A stretch of DNA of 64,000 bases from CAVPDE01 sp963702565 (GTDB lineage: Bacteria > Desulfobacterota > DSM-4660 > Desulfatiglandales > HGW-15), in NCBI GenBank assembly GCA_963702565.1, contig CAVPDE010000010.1, positions 744,001-808,000 on the forward strand, in the 5' to 3' direction. The notes beneath the pieces were generated by a model, which had not been told where the DNA came from, searched no databases, and saw only the letters and a list, made by a program, of their open reading frames with translations. The translations under genes were made by a program, and so were the position numbers. Of the stretch, positions 52,568 to 61,856 are shown piece after piece. The stretch's first letter is position 1, and every line of letters begins with the position of its first letter.

Positions 52568-53556
52568 TGAGGCGGCACCTGAAGGTGGGGTTTCAAAAGG
52601 GCCCTTGCACCCTCCGACAGACCCAGGAAGCGCATCTCATGGCTTGATGCAAAAGCCAAAAAGGTCTCGATATCGCCCAGAAAAGAACGCAGTTCGGAAT
52701 CACTGAGCACGAATGGGCTTTTCCCCGGGAGAAGAGATGTTGAGTGGAAAGTCAGGTTCAGAAAGTTGCATCCTCGATGTATCAGGGTCTTGCACAGACG
52801 CACCATCTCCTGCCCGCTACTCATTTCCGGCGAAAGCCATCGCAGGTTGAGAAGCCTCGCCTTGTCCAGAGCCCCCAGGACATGGAAACGCGAAAGAAAA
52901 CTGCCGGCGATCCTTTTATGCACTGAGGCGCAAAGGTGAAAGGGCCGTTGAAGAAAACCGATGGTTGCCGGGACCTCAAGAAGCCGCCCTTTATCCTTCG
53001 GCGCCATGACGTTCTCCGGATCAAAGGTATAGGCATCTGTCGGAGCCGTCGAAAAATCAGGTCCTCCATCACTTACCCAATCGATGAAGGGCGTGACCGA
53101 GGTGTCGACCTCGTATCCCAAATCCAGGATAGCCCTGGCGACATGAGGCCCAAATGCCCATCTGCCGGCCCGAAAGCACTTCGGCGAAAAGCCAAAGGCA
53201 GTGCGAATGGAATTGTGAAGAGACTCGACCTTCGCCTTTATCGTTTGGGGCCTTAAGGCGGATAACATGGAGTTCGCAACGAACTCCCCTTCAGGGAAGG
53301 GGGGGGTGCTCCATGGGTGACAATGAGCACCGATGTCGCAGCGTCCCTTGCTCAAAATATTTTTCAAGATTCTCACGGCTTCCTGGTCTTTTGCAACGAC
53401 CTGACTCACAAGATACGTGGGAATTGCACCGTACCGGTCAAACAGCTCTTGCACCAGAGGGATCTGCCGGATGTTCTCGGCTCCCTGGCCACGCTTTCTG
53501 TAGTCGCCCCAGTTGTCCTCCTCTGTGTCGATGGTTATAAAGACCGAGATGTTCAT
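52564..53556 (-). CDS. WalW-like polysaccharide deacetylase-fold protein
   Basis: This 330-residue protein starts at MNISVFITIDTEEDNWGDYR, whose Asp/Glu cluster replaces the usual NodB TFDDG motif. GAHCHPWSTPPFPEGEF supplies metal His residues, and FRAGRWAFGPHVARAILDLG is the substrate-side Arg motif typical of the WalW group. No signal peptide is present. The ATG at 53556 is preferred; a frame from 53610 overlaps epsI with no homology. It probably deacetylates an amino-sugar intermediate, though some family members are not catalytically proven. Coupled to the ATP-grasp/phosphatase fusion. Confidence 0.75.
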   Translation of the reverse strand: MNISVFITIDTEEDNWGDYRKRGQGAENIRQIPLVQELFDRYGAIPTYLVSQVVAKDQEAVRILKNILSKGRCDIGAHCHPWSTPPFPEGEFVANSMLSALRPQTIKAKVESLHNSIRTAFGFSPKCFRAGRWAFGPHVARAILDLGYEVDTSVTPFIDWVSDGGPDFSTAPTDAYTFDPENVMAPKDKGRLLEVPATIGFLQRPFHLCASVHKRIAGSFLSRFHVLGALDKARLLNLRWLSPEMSSGQEMVRLCKTLIHRGCNFLNLTFHSTSLLPGKSPFVLSDSELRSFLGDIETFLAFASSHEMRFLGLSEGARALLKPHLQVPPQ

Positions 53557-53591
53557 AAAACTAGCCTTTGAAGGATCGGGACTTCCGGCAT

Positions 53592-54242
53592 CTATTTTTC
53601 CTCCGGCCAATATTCTGGCAGGAGCGAAACAACTTGAGATGCAAAGGATTTAAGTCTTTCTTTCGTTGATTCGATACCCTTGTCGTTTGTGAGAGCCGAC
53701 ACCTGCACGTATGCGCCGTCGCTCCTGTTGTGGAGAACTCTCCCCACAAACCTCTGCAGGTTCTGCTCCACGCCGCTGCTGAGAATTTTGCTTCCCTCCG
53801 ACTGATACCAGTGGAGAACAACGTTATACAATTCGCCTTTCTTCGAAAGGATGTAATTGATTTCCGCCTCATCTTCCTTCGGGTTCCCCTTTAGACGCAC
53901 GTCCTGGTCGTCCACGATTGCCCATCCTGAACCCGGCAAACACGCATAGGGATTGTGATCTGACCGTCCCCCTTTCTTCGTGCCATAGTAACCGATGTAC
54001 AGATCGATTTGATCGCCGTTCTCTCTCCTATAATGGCGATAAAGGTGTTTGTCCGCATCGAGCGCTCTGTATACCGTTTCGGGAAAGCAATCATTTGTTC
54101 CTCTATACCCGTCCAGAATAAGCGGCAAGTTGTCGATGTGGTTCGTGACGACCACTGGTTCTCCCCTTCTCCCAATAAGAAGGACTCCTGCGAGGGTTAG
54201 AAGGAAAATGCAGATGGATATGTAAAAGGACCGATTCGTCAT
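53592..54242 (-). CDS. epsI: Exosortase-associated EpsI-type protein
   Basis: This 216-residue protein has an N-terminal membrane anchor (FYISICIFLLTLAGVLLIG) and the EpsI/DUF3485 motifs LPLILDGYRG, YIGYYGTKKGG, YACLPGSGWAIVDDQ and VVLHWYQSEGSKI. EpsI proteins accompany or are fused to exosortases, and their biochemical job is not settled. It probably sits in the periplasm, attached to the inner membrane. It follows the DUF218 gene, 127 bp downstream. Confidence 0.87.
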   Translation of the reverse strand: MTNRSFYISICIFLLTLAGVLLIGRRGEPVVVTNHIDNLPLILDGYRGTNDCFPETVYRALDADKHLYRHYRRENGDQIDLYIGYYGTKKGGRSDHNPYACLPGSGWAIVDDQDVRLKGNPKEDEAEINYILSKKGELYNVVLHWYQSEGSKILSSGVEQNLQRFVGRVLHNRSDGAYVQVSALTNDKGIESTKERLKSFASQVVSLLPEYWPEEK

Positions 54243-54369
54243 TCCAAAGCAATCCAGACATTGATTTTCGCGATCAGGCTCAGAGCCATGCTTTCCCTTT
54301 CATGAAGACTTGACTTTTCAGAAACCGCGAGAAAGGCGTCAGAATCCATGCAATGAACCGACGATACCA

Positions 54370-55083
54370 TTAGCGCACAAGGAACCACTGGTAAATCTTT
54401 AACTTGCCGAATTCCAGGAGGGCGTGCCTGAGTAATATCGTCTGGTCCGCCCCCATCACAAAAAACGTTATGCCTTGCCGGTCCAGCAACTTTTGGAAGG
54501 CCAGTCTGACCCTTCTGGTGTGATAAGAGGAAGACACCAATCCTATGCTCCGGACTGCCTTTTTCATCAGTAATTCGGAAACACCTTCTGCCTCAGAGAG
54601 CGTTCCGAAAAACCCTATCTTGACGTCCTTGAACTCAACGGCGCTTTGCGGAACCCCGAAATCCTGAAGTTTTCTTGCAGCCCACTCATCATTCGTCAAA
54701 TTCCTTCCAAGCTCGGCGGAAAATTCGGCGCTGCCCGCCTCGGAAAGAATCCAGATCCTCGCACAGACTCCCTGGTGGTAAAGGCTTGAGACGGTCGCGA
54801 ACCTTATTTCGAGATCGTCCTGATTACCGCCGAGCACGTAGAGGACATCCATTCTCTCCGAGAAGCCAATCGACTCCGCATCTACCAACTCCGCCATTAG
54901 GGACTTCTTGATCTCTCCTCTGAACTCAGCGCCGGCTTTCCCCATCATCCAAAAGGCTCCCGGCGCAAGAAAGAGACAGGATAAGAGAAAGGGCAGAGCT
55001 TTTGAAAGGAAGGCTCGATGCTTTTTTTCTGCGGGGAAAAAACCCACCAGACTAGCCTCTGCTCTCACGTCGCCTTCGCTCAA
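54370..55083 (-). CDS. DUF218/YdcF-ElyC family protein
   Basis: This 237-residue protein has an N-terminal membrane segment (ALPFLLSCLFLAPGAFWMM) and the DUF218 core: VLYVLGGNQDDLEIRF, RIWILSEAGSAEF and SIGLVSSSYHTRRVRLAFQK, the last being the conserved SxxYHxxR site. Relatives (ElyC, SanA) affect envelope polysaccharide assembly. The first ~30 residues overlap the exosortase gene, so a later start is possible; the hydrophobic helix begins at about residue 29. It is likely translationally linked to the exosortase. Confidence 0.75.
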   Translation of the reverse strand: MSEGDVRAEASLVGFFPAEKKHRAFLSKALPFLLSCLFLAPGAFWMMGKAGAEFRGEIKKSLMAELVDAESIGFSERMDVLYVLGGNQDDLEIRFATVSSLYHQGVCARIWILSEAGSAEFSAELGRNLTNDEWAARKLQDFGVPQSAVEFKDVKIGFFGTLSEAEGVSELLMKKAVRSIGLVSSSYHTRRVRLAFQKLLDRQGITFFVMGADQTILLRHALLEFGKLKIYQWFLVR

Positions 55084-55897
55084 GGGCCAAGTACTCCAGA
55101 AGAAGCAGGATGAATCCTATACCAAAAACGAAGATGCCGGAGAACTCGTGAAGAAAACCCCTGGCCACTCTGTCGCCGTAGTGGTTAGCCAGCACGCCCG
55201 TGCCCGTGATTCGAAGCATGTTTACGAACAGGGCCAGTGGGACGGCTGAGAGAATCAGCAGCGCTTTTCCTGCAACCGTCCTGTCCAGGAGATAGGCGAA
55301 AATGAAACTGAGCATCAAATAAGAGACGATCGAGCGGATTCCGCTGCAGGCATCGGCCACCTCGAGTTGTGTTTGAGCGAAATAGAGCATGTTCCCTTCC
55401 CGGTATGCGGGTATTGAGAGGAAGTGTATGACCGCAGTCGAGATCTTGGTTGCAAAAAGCTGCAGCGGGAAAGAGACCGCATTCAGCAGGGAGTCAGGCA
55501 CAGGGACCATAAATAGCAGAAAGAAAACAGGGAAAGCCATAAGCCTAAGACGGTTTTTCCCTAGACAGAAAAGCAGAAGGCCCGCTAACGAAAAAACCAT
55601 CATACACCTGGAAACAAAAGCAACCCCCCCGGCATAACTGAGCAGATAAATCCCCATGGAAACCGCCAACAGCGCGAGGCCCCAACGTGAGGAAGGCCCC
55701 TGACCCACCTGAACAGCGTCTTTCGATCTCCAAAGAAAATACAAGGAAATAAAAGGGACAAGAATGCCGTGGGAGTTGTCGGAATGGTTCAACCAGGTGT
55801 AGATTAGGCTTGGGTATATGGGATAAAAGGAAACAACCCACAGGGCAAGCAGGACGAGAACCCTGACTTTTGTCTTTCTATCGAATGCTGATTCCAT
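55052..55897 (-). CDS. xrtA: Exosortase (XrtA/EpsH-type)
   Basis: This 281-residue integral membrane protein has about eight helices and a complete exosortase active site: catalytic Cys184 in VADACSGIRS, Arg229 in VNMLRITGTG and His250 in FLHEFSG. Exosortases cleave PEP-CTERM proteins at the inner membrane and probably join them to another molecule. The only clear substrate here is the protein at 14328-14999. FemAB, DUF3473-like deacetylase, AsnB and EpsI neighbours are the pattern associated with XrtA rather than other exosortase types, although I see no EpsI fusion. It lies 61 bp downstream of the aminotransferase gene. Confidence 0.92.
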   Translation of the reverse strand: MESAFDRKTKVRVLVLLALWVVSFYPIYPSLIYTWLNHSDNSHGILVPFISLYFLWRSKDAVQVGQGPSSRWGLALLAVSMGIYLLSYAGGVAFVSRCMMVFSLAGLLLFCLGKNRLRLMAFPVFFLLFMVPVPDSLLNAVSFPLQLFATKISTAVIHFLSIPAYREGNMLYFAQTQLEVADACSGIRSIVSYLMLSFIFAYLLDRTVAGKALLILSAVPLALFVNMLRITGTGVLANHYGDRVARGFLHEFSGIFVFGIGFILLLLEYLALERRRRESRG

Positions 55898-55958
55898 ATG
55901 GTCTTTTCACCCGTGCAAGGCACCGTGAATGATGCGTTGCCCCATGAGCGGGTATACC

Positions 55959-57248
55959 CTAAAGCAAGGACAGGATTTCCTGGCGATCTTCATTAGAAAC
56001 AAAGGAATGAACGGGCAGGGTGATTATTTCCCTGGAAATCCTTTTGGCCGAGGGAAAACTCTGTTCCCGGAAATCGGCATTCAGCTCTCCGATCCCGTCA
56101 ACAGAGTCAGGATATCCCGGCATTATTCCAAGTCCTCTTTTTTCACTCTCCATGAGAACGCGCTTCCGCAAGCCGTCATTGAGAACTCGAATCGGGTACC
56201 GCACCAGATTGCGAGTGTTCCCTTGGCCCAATGGATAATGGAAAAGACGGGGATCGCCTGGCAGGGAAGCCCACTTCGCCGCGTTCTCCCCTCTGACATT
56301 TTGAAGCTTAGCGAGCTTTTCCTTCCATCGCTTAGCCAAGCCGGCCTGAAACCCAGACACCCGGTTCATTCTGAAATTCGGGTCATAAATCGTTTCCCCG
56401 AGCCTTAGAAAAGGTAACGATTTGGGTAACCAGAAGAGAGCGGGCCTCAAGAAGATCGTCATGGCTACCGCTTTTGCCATGATGCTGATTAATGCCGTTA
56501 CGCTGAGGCTAGGAAGGATTTTAGCCGCGTTCATGATCTCCTCTGCAATGTCCTCGCGGTTTGTCAGGATCACTCCTCCTTCGACCGTGGACAACGCCTT
56601 GCCTCTCCCCAGGCTAAAAAAACCCACGTCCCCCAACGTTCCTATCTTTTGCCCTTTCCAGGATCCGCCCATTGCCTGGGCAGCGTCTTCGACAATCGTC
56701 ACGTAGGGGTCGCCGATCAGTTCTCTCAGTTTTTCGATATCCGCCGGCAGTCCGAAAAGGTGAATGCCCAAAACGGCGAGAAGGCGGCTGTGTTCATGGT
56801 TCGCTCTATCCGACTCCTCGTCTTTCGGGTGAAGAGATTCCCTGCCAGCATGACCTTGAACTCTTTCAAGGGGAAGTGCCCCCGAGAGTTGCTCAAAGTC
56901 AAAATCAAGGGACTCGGGGTTGACATCACAGAGTCTTACCTTGAGCCCGGCCCTTACGATTGCGGAAGGCACGGAGTAGCAGGTGTATGCAGGGATCAGA
57001 ACTTCGTCTCTTTCTTCATGAAGCGCTTTCAGGGCCCGCAGAATGACAAATAGGGCCGTCTTCCCCGAAGAGACGATAAAACAGTATCTTACTCCGAAAA
57101 ATCCTTTCAGGTCCCTTTCAAGTCCTTCGATCTCCCTCGCCCCGCGGATATAACCTCGGAAACCGGCGATAAGGTCCCGAAAGTAGATCGGGGCCGCCGC
57201 CGGGGGAAGTGTCCTGCCAAATCTCATTCGGCTGCCGCTCATCTCCAT
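55959..57248 (-). CDS. DegT/DnrJ/EryC1 aminotransferase (exosortase locus)
   Basis: This 429-residue PLP enzyme has RYCFIVSSGKTALFVILRAL, VLIPAYTCYSVPSAIVRAG, TIVEDAAQAMGGSW (PLP-nitrogen Asp) and the Lys motif FFSLGRGKALSTVEGGVI. DegT proteins in exosortase loci are of unknown substrate. Between FEQLSGALPLE and RLLAVLGIHLFGLPAD there is an insertion of about 30 polar residues (around 128-157) that I do not expect in the family. It lies between the FemAB-like and exosortase genes. Confidence 0.82.
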   Translation of the reverse strand: MEMSGSRMRFGRTLPPAAAPIYFRDLIAGFRGYIRGAREIEGLERDLKGFFGVRYCFIVSSGKTALFVILRALKALHEERDEVLIPAYTCYSVPSAIVRAGLKVRLCDVNPESLDFDFEQLSGALPLERVQGHAGRESLHPKDEESDRANHEHSRLLAVLGIHLFGLPADIEKLRELIGDPYVTIVEDAAQAMGGSWKGQKIGTLGDVGFFSLGRGKALSTVEGGVILTNREDIAEEIMNAAKILPSLSVTALISIMAKAVAMTIFLRPALFWLPKSLPFLRLGETIYDPNFRMNRVSGFQAGLAKRWKEKLAKLQNVRGENAAKWASLPGDPRLFHYPLGQGNTRNLVRYPIRVLNDGLRKRVLMESEKRGLGIMPGYPDSVDGIGELNADFREQSFPSAKRISREIITLPVHSFVSNEDRQEILSLL

Positions 57249-57294
57249 CCCTAAAGCTGACCCTGACCCATCGCTCTGCCTCTTTCAGCTTCCA

Positions 57295-58509
57295 TCAGAG
57301 GCTGATGTATTTCCTGATTCTTGGCCCAAGGAACCGAGTGAGGCCAACGGGCAGCCTTTGCCAGCAGGTTATGACCTTCTGAAACCTGTCTTTTTCGACC
57401 CGTGCCTTGGTTCGCCCTGGGTCATGATTTCCTACGAAATACCAGTTAAGTGCAGAAGGTTTTGCCCCCCATTGCTCCTTGAACTTGTATGTCCCTTCAT
57501 CAGGGGATGAACGGCCAAAATCGAACTGTTTGAAACCGTTATCGCATGCGTATTCCAACATGGCCCAATACAGCAACATATTCGGGCTCAGTCTGCTGTA
57601 TTTTTTCAGGGAAGATGCCCAGGGATGCTCCATAATATTGCTAAAGCCAATCATCATTCCACAGGCCACAGGCTCACGGCCCATGTAGACCACGATGACT
57701 TTCGCTGTATCTGCAAACTCGGCCACAACATTTTTCATCATCCCGATCGAGTGGACAGGTGAGCCCAGGTCCCTCATGTTTTCGGAGAACACTTTGTAGA
57801 AATCCACGAGAAGTTCCTCTCCTCCAATCCTCGTTTCGAGGCCCTCCTTGAGCGCCTTTTTGATCTGGCTTCTCAGCTTGGATTTGAAGGAGTCCAGTAA
57901 GTCCTTACTCGATCCGGGTAGGTCCAAAAGCATGCGGACTTTGTGGGTTCTGACTTCATAGGAAACATCCAATGAGCGGAAGATCGTCTCAAAATTCCGG
58001 GGCTCACTTCCCCCTTCCTCAGAGCAACGCGATAAATCCGCATGCCTGAGTTCCAGAAGATCCGCTCTCAGACTGCGTTGAAGTTCCAACGCTCTTCCCA
58101 GGAGTTCCGCTGCAACTTTGTCATTCTCGCTTAGAACGCCTCCAAAATCAAAGAACGGAACGGACACGAGCGCATTTCCGAAAATAAAACTCTTCATGTG
58201 CACCAAGGGCAGCACACCGACTACGCCGCCAGCCTGTTTGCGTCCTGAATCCGGCGACCCCTTCTCAACCTGGTTTAGGCAGAGGCTACCGCTCGCAGGG
58301 ACCTCCCTCCCTGCACCCGAAGCTTGCCAGGAATCATCCTTTACCGCTTCTTCAGCAACGAGATAATAGCTTTTATGGCCATAGGTCTTCTCAAAAACCC
58401 TTTGCCACCCCGACAGGTGGTAAAGCGTCGCACGGGGATGCGTCAGGACATACCTGTCCCATTTTTCGACATCTTCCTGAGTCTGCAGTTGCCTGATAGA
58501 AATGGACAT
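57295..58509 (-). CDS. FemAB-like protein of the exosortase/PEP-CTERM system
   Basis: This 404-residue GNAT-fold protein has TLYHLSGWQRVFEKTYGHKS near the N-terminus, FKSKLRSQIKKALKEGLETR in the middle and MLLYWAMLEYACDNGFKQFD with FGRSSPDEGTYKFKEQWGAK at the end. These are the marks of the FemAB-type family tied to XrtA. FemAB-fold enzymes usually add amino acids from aminoacyl-tRNA, but the role here is unproven. An insertion of about 38 residues (around 59-97) between YYLVAEE and GGVVGVLPLVHMKS interrupts a loop. Confidence 0.82.
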   Translation of the reverse strand: MSISIRQLQTQEDVEKWDRYVLTHPRATLYHLSGWQRVFEKTYGHKSYYLVAEEAVKDDSWQASGAGREVPASGSLCLNQVEKGSPDSGRKQAGGVVGVLPLVHMKSFIFGNALVSVPFFDFGGVLSENDKVAAELLGRALELQRSLRADLLELRHADLSRCSEEGGSEPRNFETIFRSLDVSYEVRTHKVRMLLDLPGSSKDLLDSFKSKLRSQIKKALKEGLETRIGGEELLVDFYKVFSENMRDLGSPVHSIGMMKNVVAEFADTAKVIVVYMGREPVACGMMIGFSNIMEHPWASSLKKYSRLSPNMLLYWAMLEYACDNGFKQFDFGRSSPDEGTYKFKEQWGAKPSALNWYFVGNHDPGRTKARVEKDRFQKVITCWQRLPVGLTRFLGPRIRKYISL

Positions 58510-58571
58510 TCAGCTTGGAGTTCTCTTGATCGCTTGGCTAGGTAGTTTGGGGATGTTGGGACATTTTGAGA

Positions 58572-59633
58572 TCAGGTAGGTTGAAGATATTCATAGCACG
58601 AAACGAAACGGCATCCGCCGAATTCTAGCAAAAGCCTCCTTAATCTGTCTTCTGTCCTGCTCAGGTTGGTGTAATGCTTGAAACTGGAGATCGCCGCAGT
58701 CCCTTCAGGTCTCGGCTGCTCGGGGTCGACCTCCCAGGGGTGCATGTAAAACAGGTACGCCTGCTGCCGACGCAAGATCGCCCTCACGCCCATCCTGAAA
58801 ACAACCGCCGGGATCAACCGGAAGTATGCCCCTCCGCCCCAAGGAAGAACAAAGCTGCTTCTGCTTTGTTCTGAGCTGAGATCTGAGAGCCGAGAGCTGA
58901 AGGGCTTCTTCAAGATCAGATTGCTTATCGGTAATTCGCAGAAGCTATCAGAGATCTTGTAGGCGATGCCCTTTCTCCCACTCCCGTTCAAGGATATCTT
59001 TCCGTACCGGCCGTGCATCGCGAAGGAATTGTAGCTCGAATCATAGAGGTACCCCGCTTCCGCGATCATTTTGAGAATATCACCACTGATCGAAAAGCTC
59101 GGCGCGCGGTAGCCGTAAACACGAGCCCCTATGATGTCTTCAAGCAGCTTCTTGCTCTTCACGAGGTCTTCTTTAAGATACTCAGTAGAACACTGACTGC
59201 AAAGTTCGTGGCCATAACCATGGGAGGCCACCTCATGGCCTCGGGCCTGTATCCCGCGGACAAGATTGGGAAGGCGTTCGGCGAGCCAGCCCAACACGAA
59301 AAAGGTGGCGCGAATGCGCGGTAGAGGTTGGAGGATCGCTTCGCTTGAGGAGCGCTCCGCTTGAGGCAAAACATTGTCTTTCGGTTGTTCACCGTTATCC
59401 GTTATCCGTTCTTCCTCTGAAAGCTGAAAGCTGATTGCTGACCGCTCGAGACTTGCTTCATCCAGCAAGTCGAGAATTCGATGCGTATTCTTCTCGACTC
59501 TCAGTTCGCGGTTCGGCCATGATTCGAAAGGAATCGCTGACTTCAGGTTCTCGACCTGGAACCAGTCTTCAACGTCGATTGTCAACAGCATGTGGCGGGG
59601 CATATAGAAATTGATTAATTTACCCTCTTGCAA
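58572..59633 (-). CDS. Exosortase-associated deacetylase (DUF3473-like)
   Basis: This 353-residue NodB-fold protein begins HMLLTIDVEDWFQVENLK, the metal Asp motif of the XrtA-linked deacetylases, with GHEVASHGYGHELCS (His ligands) and YGYRAPSFSI. The C-terminal half matches the DUF3473 type (GAYFRLIPAVVFRMGVRAIL, FYMHPWEVDPEQPR). Two in-frame insertions disturb it: about 45 residues after DLLDEASL, and about 12 residues in KKPFSSRLSDLSSEQS. At the DNA level these are made of short AGCTTTCAG, ACGGATA and TCTCAG units. Presumably it acts on a cytoplasmic or membrane-linked amino-sugar substrate. Confidence 0.82.
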   Translation of the reverse strand: MQEGKLINFYMPRHMLLTIDVEDWFQVENLKSAIPFESWPNRELRVEKNTHRILDLLDEASLERSAISFQLSEEERITDNGEQPKDNVLPQAERSSSEAILQPLPRIRATFFVLGWLAERLPNLVRGIQARGHEVASHGYGHELCSQCSTEYLKEDLVKSKKLLEDIIGARVYGYRAPSFSISGDILKMIAEAGYLYDSSYNSFAMHGRYGKISLNGSGRKGIAYKISDSFCELPISNLILKKPFSSRLSDLSSEQSRSSFVLPWGGGAYFRLIPAVVFRMGVRAILRRQQAYLFYMHPWEVDPEQPRPEGTAAISSFKHYTNLSRTEDRLRRLLLEFGGCRFVSCYEYLQPT

Positions 59634-60910
59634 AGCTTTTTTTCAATAATAATTTCAAGCCTCGTCGTGGTGTTTTCCCTCGAAAAACAATCGAGGAACT
59701 CAGCAACGTGGTTACTCTTGATCAACCCGCACCGGTAGTCGTGCATGGCCATCAGAATTGAATCTGCAACTGATTCTGCCGAATCTTCGGAGACGATACG
59801 GGAGCTGGGGCTGTAGTCTCCGATTATGCTCGCCACCTCCCCACCAGGAATTGTTGCGAGAAATGGCAGATTCAGCGCGATCCCTTCAAAAAGCTTTGTG
59901 CTGATCATAGGTTTAACGATGCGGAGCAACTGGAGGTGTGCTTTTTGAAGAATCTTAAGCATTTCCTGGTGAGGAATTGAAGATTTTGCTGTGACCAGGT
60001 CTCTAACGGCAAAATGCTCCGCGATCTCATTCACCCTTTTCTTATCAATTCCAAAATAGAGGAACTGGAAATTGTCGCTGGAGATTTTCCTTTTTTGTTT
60101 CAGCAAAGCCAGGGCTTCAAAGAAGCTGGTTGAATCGATACGATCCAAATACATGTTGCCCCCATATACAATGGTGAATTTTGCCAGCTTATCTAGTTTA
60201 GCGCTAGGCGCAGCTTCATGGTCAAAACCATTGTAAAGGGTGAACGTCTTATCGGCAACTTCCGGATATGCTTGGAGGTACCCATACCGGACTTCCTCAG
60301 CGCTCACGACAAAAACGTCGGCGGCTTCAATGATGATCTTTTCCACCCAAGAATCAATCTTCCTTCGAAAGCCAATGCGCTCAAGGGCATACGGGTTACC
60401 TGTACAATAAGGATCACGGAAATCAACAATAAGGGGTCTGCCCGACAATCTTTTCAGAGCGATACCAGCCAGTGCTGAACTGAAAGGGGTGCATGATACG
60501 TAGATGTAATCGATATTTTGCCTATTAATGATCCTGTAACCCTTTCGAATCGCGCCCGGGACCCACCAGACGAAGTGATCGGGAATAGAGAAGAGGTCAT
60601 GAAAGAGGTCGTACTTGAGTTCAAATCCACATGTTTTAAATATCTTAGCTACCAGCCCGTTGAATTTCCCAAGAATCCAAGAGACATTGAGGAGCGAGCT
60701 GGCGTAGGTAACCGGCACCCCGGGAGGAGGCCCCTCGTTGCCAACCAGACAATAATGGGGATCAGGGTTCTTGACGCTCAAGACATATGGTGCCCACCCA
60801 TGCTTTTGTAGGTATTTGGCAAAACCGACGCTCCTTTTGCACCCAACATCAAGGAGCGGCGGAAAATAGTAACAGAGCATCAGGATTCTTCTATCTCTGG
60901 ATCCCTTCAT
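59615..60910 (-). CDS. Family 4-type glycosyltransferase
   Basis: This 431-residue GT-B protein starts RRILMLCYYFPPLLDVGCKR, followed by PHYCLVGNEGPPP, FSSALAGIALKRLSGRPLIV, the domain-two start FTIVYGGNMYLDRIDSTSF and IVKPMISTKLFEGIALNLPF (acidic donor site). It probably adds an early sugar of the repeat unit. The ATG at 60910 is chosen by homology; a GTG at 61027 would add 39 unmatched residues and no ribosome-binding site decides the matter. It overlaps the deacetylase gene by 19 bases. Confidence 0.78.
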   Translation of the reverse strand: MKGSRDRRILMLCYYFPPLLDVGCKRSVGFAKYLQKHGWAPYVLSVKNPDPHYCLVGNEGPPPGVPVTYASSLLNVSWILGKFNGLVAKIFKTCGFELKYDLFHDLFSIPDHFVWWVPGAIRKGYRIINRQNIDYIYVSCTPFSSALAGIALKRLSGRPLIVDFRDPYCTGNPYALERIGFRRKIDSWVEKIIIEAADVFVVSAEEVRYGYLQAYPEVADKTFTLYNGFDHEAAPSAKLDKLAKFTIVYGGNMYLDRIDSTSFFEALALLKQKRKISSDNFQFLYFGIDKKRVNEIAEHFAVRDLVTAKSSIPHQEMLKILQKAHLQLLRIVKPMISTKLFEGIALNLPFLATIPGGEVASIIGDYSPSSRIVSEDSAESVADSILMAMHDYRCGLIKSNHVAEFLDCFSRENTTTRLEIIIEKKLCKRVN

Positions 60911-61075
60911 AAACTGGCACTTGCCAATAAGACTGTTCCTCAAACTGCCCCGAAATTCGGAGTTTTCACAAAAGCGCCGCGATCCGGCAAGACTCCTTGC
61001 AAAATGATTCTCCGTGCATACAAACACAAACTGGGAGCCGATAGTTAGAAACGGATACCCTGCGCTTTAATAACT

Positions 61076-61843
61076 TCATCTCATGCCGGCGGTGTGCGGA
61101 GGCTCAATCGCAAATAGTTCAACTTTACGCATCGTTCCGTATACGGCGAGCGCACCTGAGTATCCTGGCCCAAGAGGCAACCTCTCAATATTCCAGCCAT
61201 CAACACGCACTGAAACATGATGGCTTTTCTTGCAACCGTTCGGTTGTTTGTTTGAAAACATGACGCTGAATCTCTCAAGGGGGAACGATAGCCCCTTCCC
61301 GATACCTTTTAGGTAGGCTTCTTTTAGGGTCCAGCAAGCAAAGAATTCCTCATAGAACGCTGAAAGGGAGAGGGAGCTGAGATACTCTCGTTCTTCTATT
61401 GAAAAGAAGCGATTAACAATGTCATGTGCATCCGAGATCTCTCGTAAACACTCAACATCAACGCCTAATGGAGTTCCTCGAGCGATCGCGACTAATACCA
61501 TATCTTGAGAATGCGATAGACTGAAGGAGATCTCGTTGCCGCCTGGCGCTGTGATAAAGGGTTTGCCGTATTCATTTGTCGCAAAATTAAGTTCTTCAGG
61601 CCTAGAGCCGAGGTAGGAGCCGAGAAGATATCGAAGGATCGCATGCGCAAACATGTATCTATCTCTATCCGGTCGACGTACAAATCTCCGTGCCCTTTCG
61701 ACTTCTATATTTGACAGGCCATTCAGAAAGCTATTGTCCGTTAGAAGACTGACTTCGAAACAGCTTCGCCAAACGTGGACTGTCTTTCTATCGATTTCAT
61801 AATTTGTCGGAGCCGTTTGCCAATGGTTGTCAAGAGCTCTCAT
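61076..61843 (-). CDS. 4'-phosphopantetheinyl transferase (Sfp type)
   Basis: This 255-residue enzyme attaches phosphopantetheine from coenzyme A to carrier domains. Motifs are ATNEYGKPFI, FSLSHSQDMVLVAIA, PLGVDVECLRE (metal-binding Asp129 and Glu131) and FFACWTLKEAYLKGIGKGLS (WxxKEA). The length is typical for Sfp-type enzymes serving nonribosomal peptide or polyketide synthases. It lies 13 bp downstream of the thioesterase gene, so the two form an operon devoted to a peptide pathway beyond the right edge. Confidence 0.9.
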   Translation of the reverse strand: MRALDNHWQTAPTNYEIDRKTVHVWRSCFEVSLLTDNSFLNGLSNIEVERARRFVRRPDRDRYMFAHAILRYLLGSYLGSRPEELNFATNEYGKPFITAPGGNEISFSLSHSQDMVLVAIARGTPLGVDVECLREISDAHDIVNRFFSIEEREYLSSLSLSAFYEEFFACWTLKEAYLKGIGKGLSFPLERFSVMFSNKQPNGCKKSHHVSVRVDGWNIERLPLGPGYSGALAVYGTMRKVELFAIEPPHTAGMR

Positions 61844-61856
61844 CTCACCGAAAATC

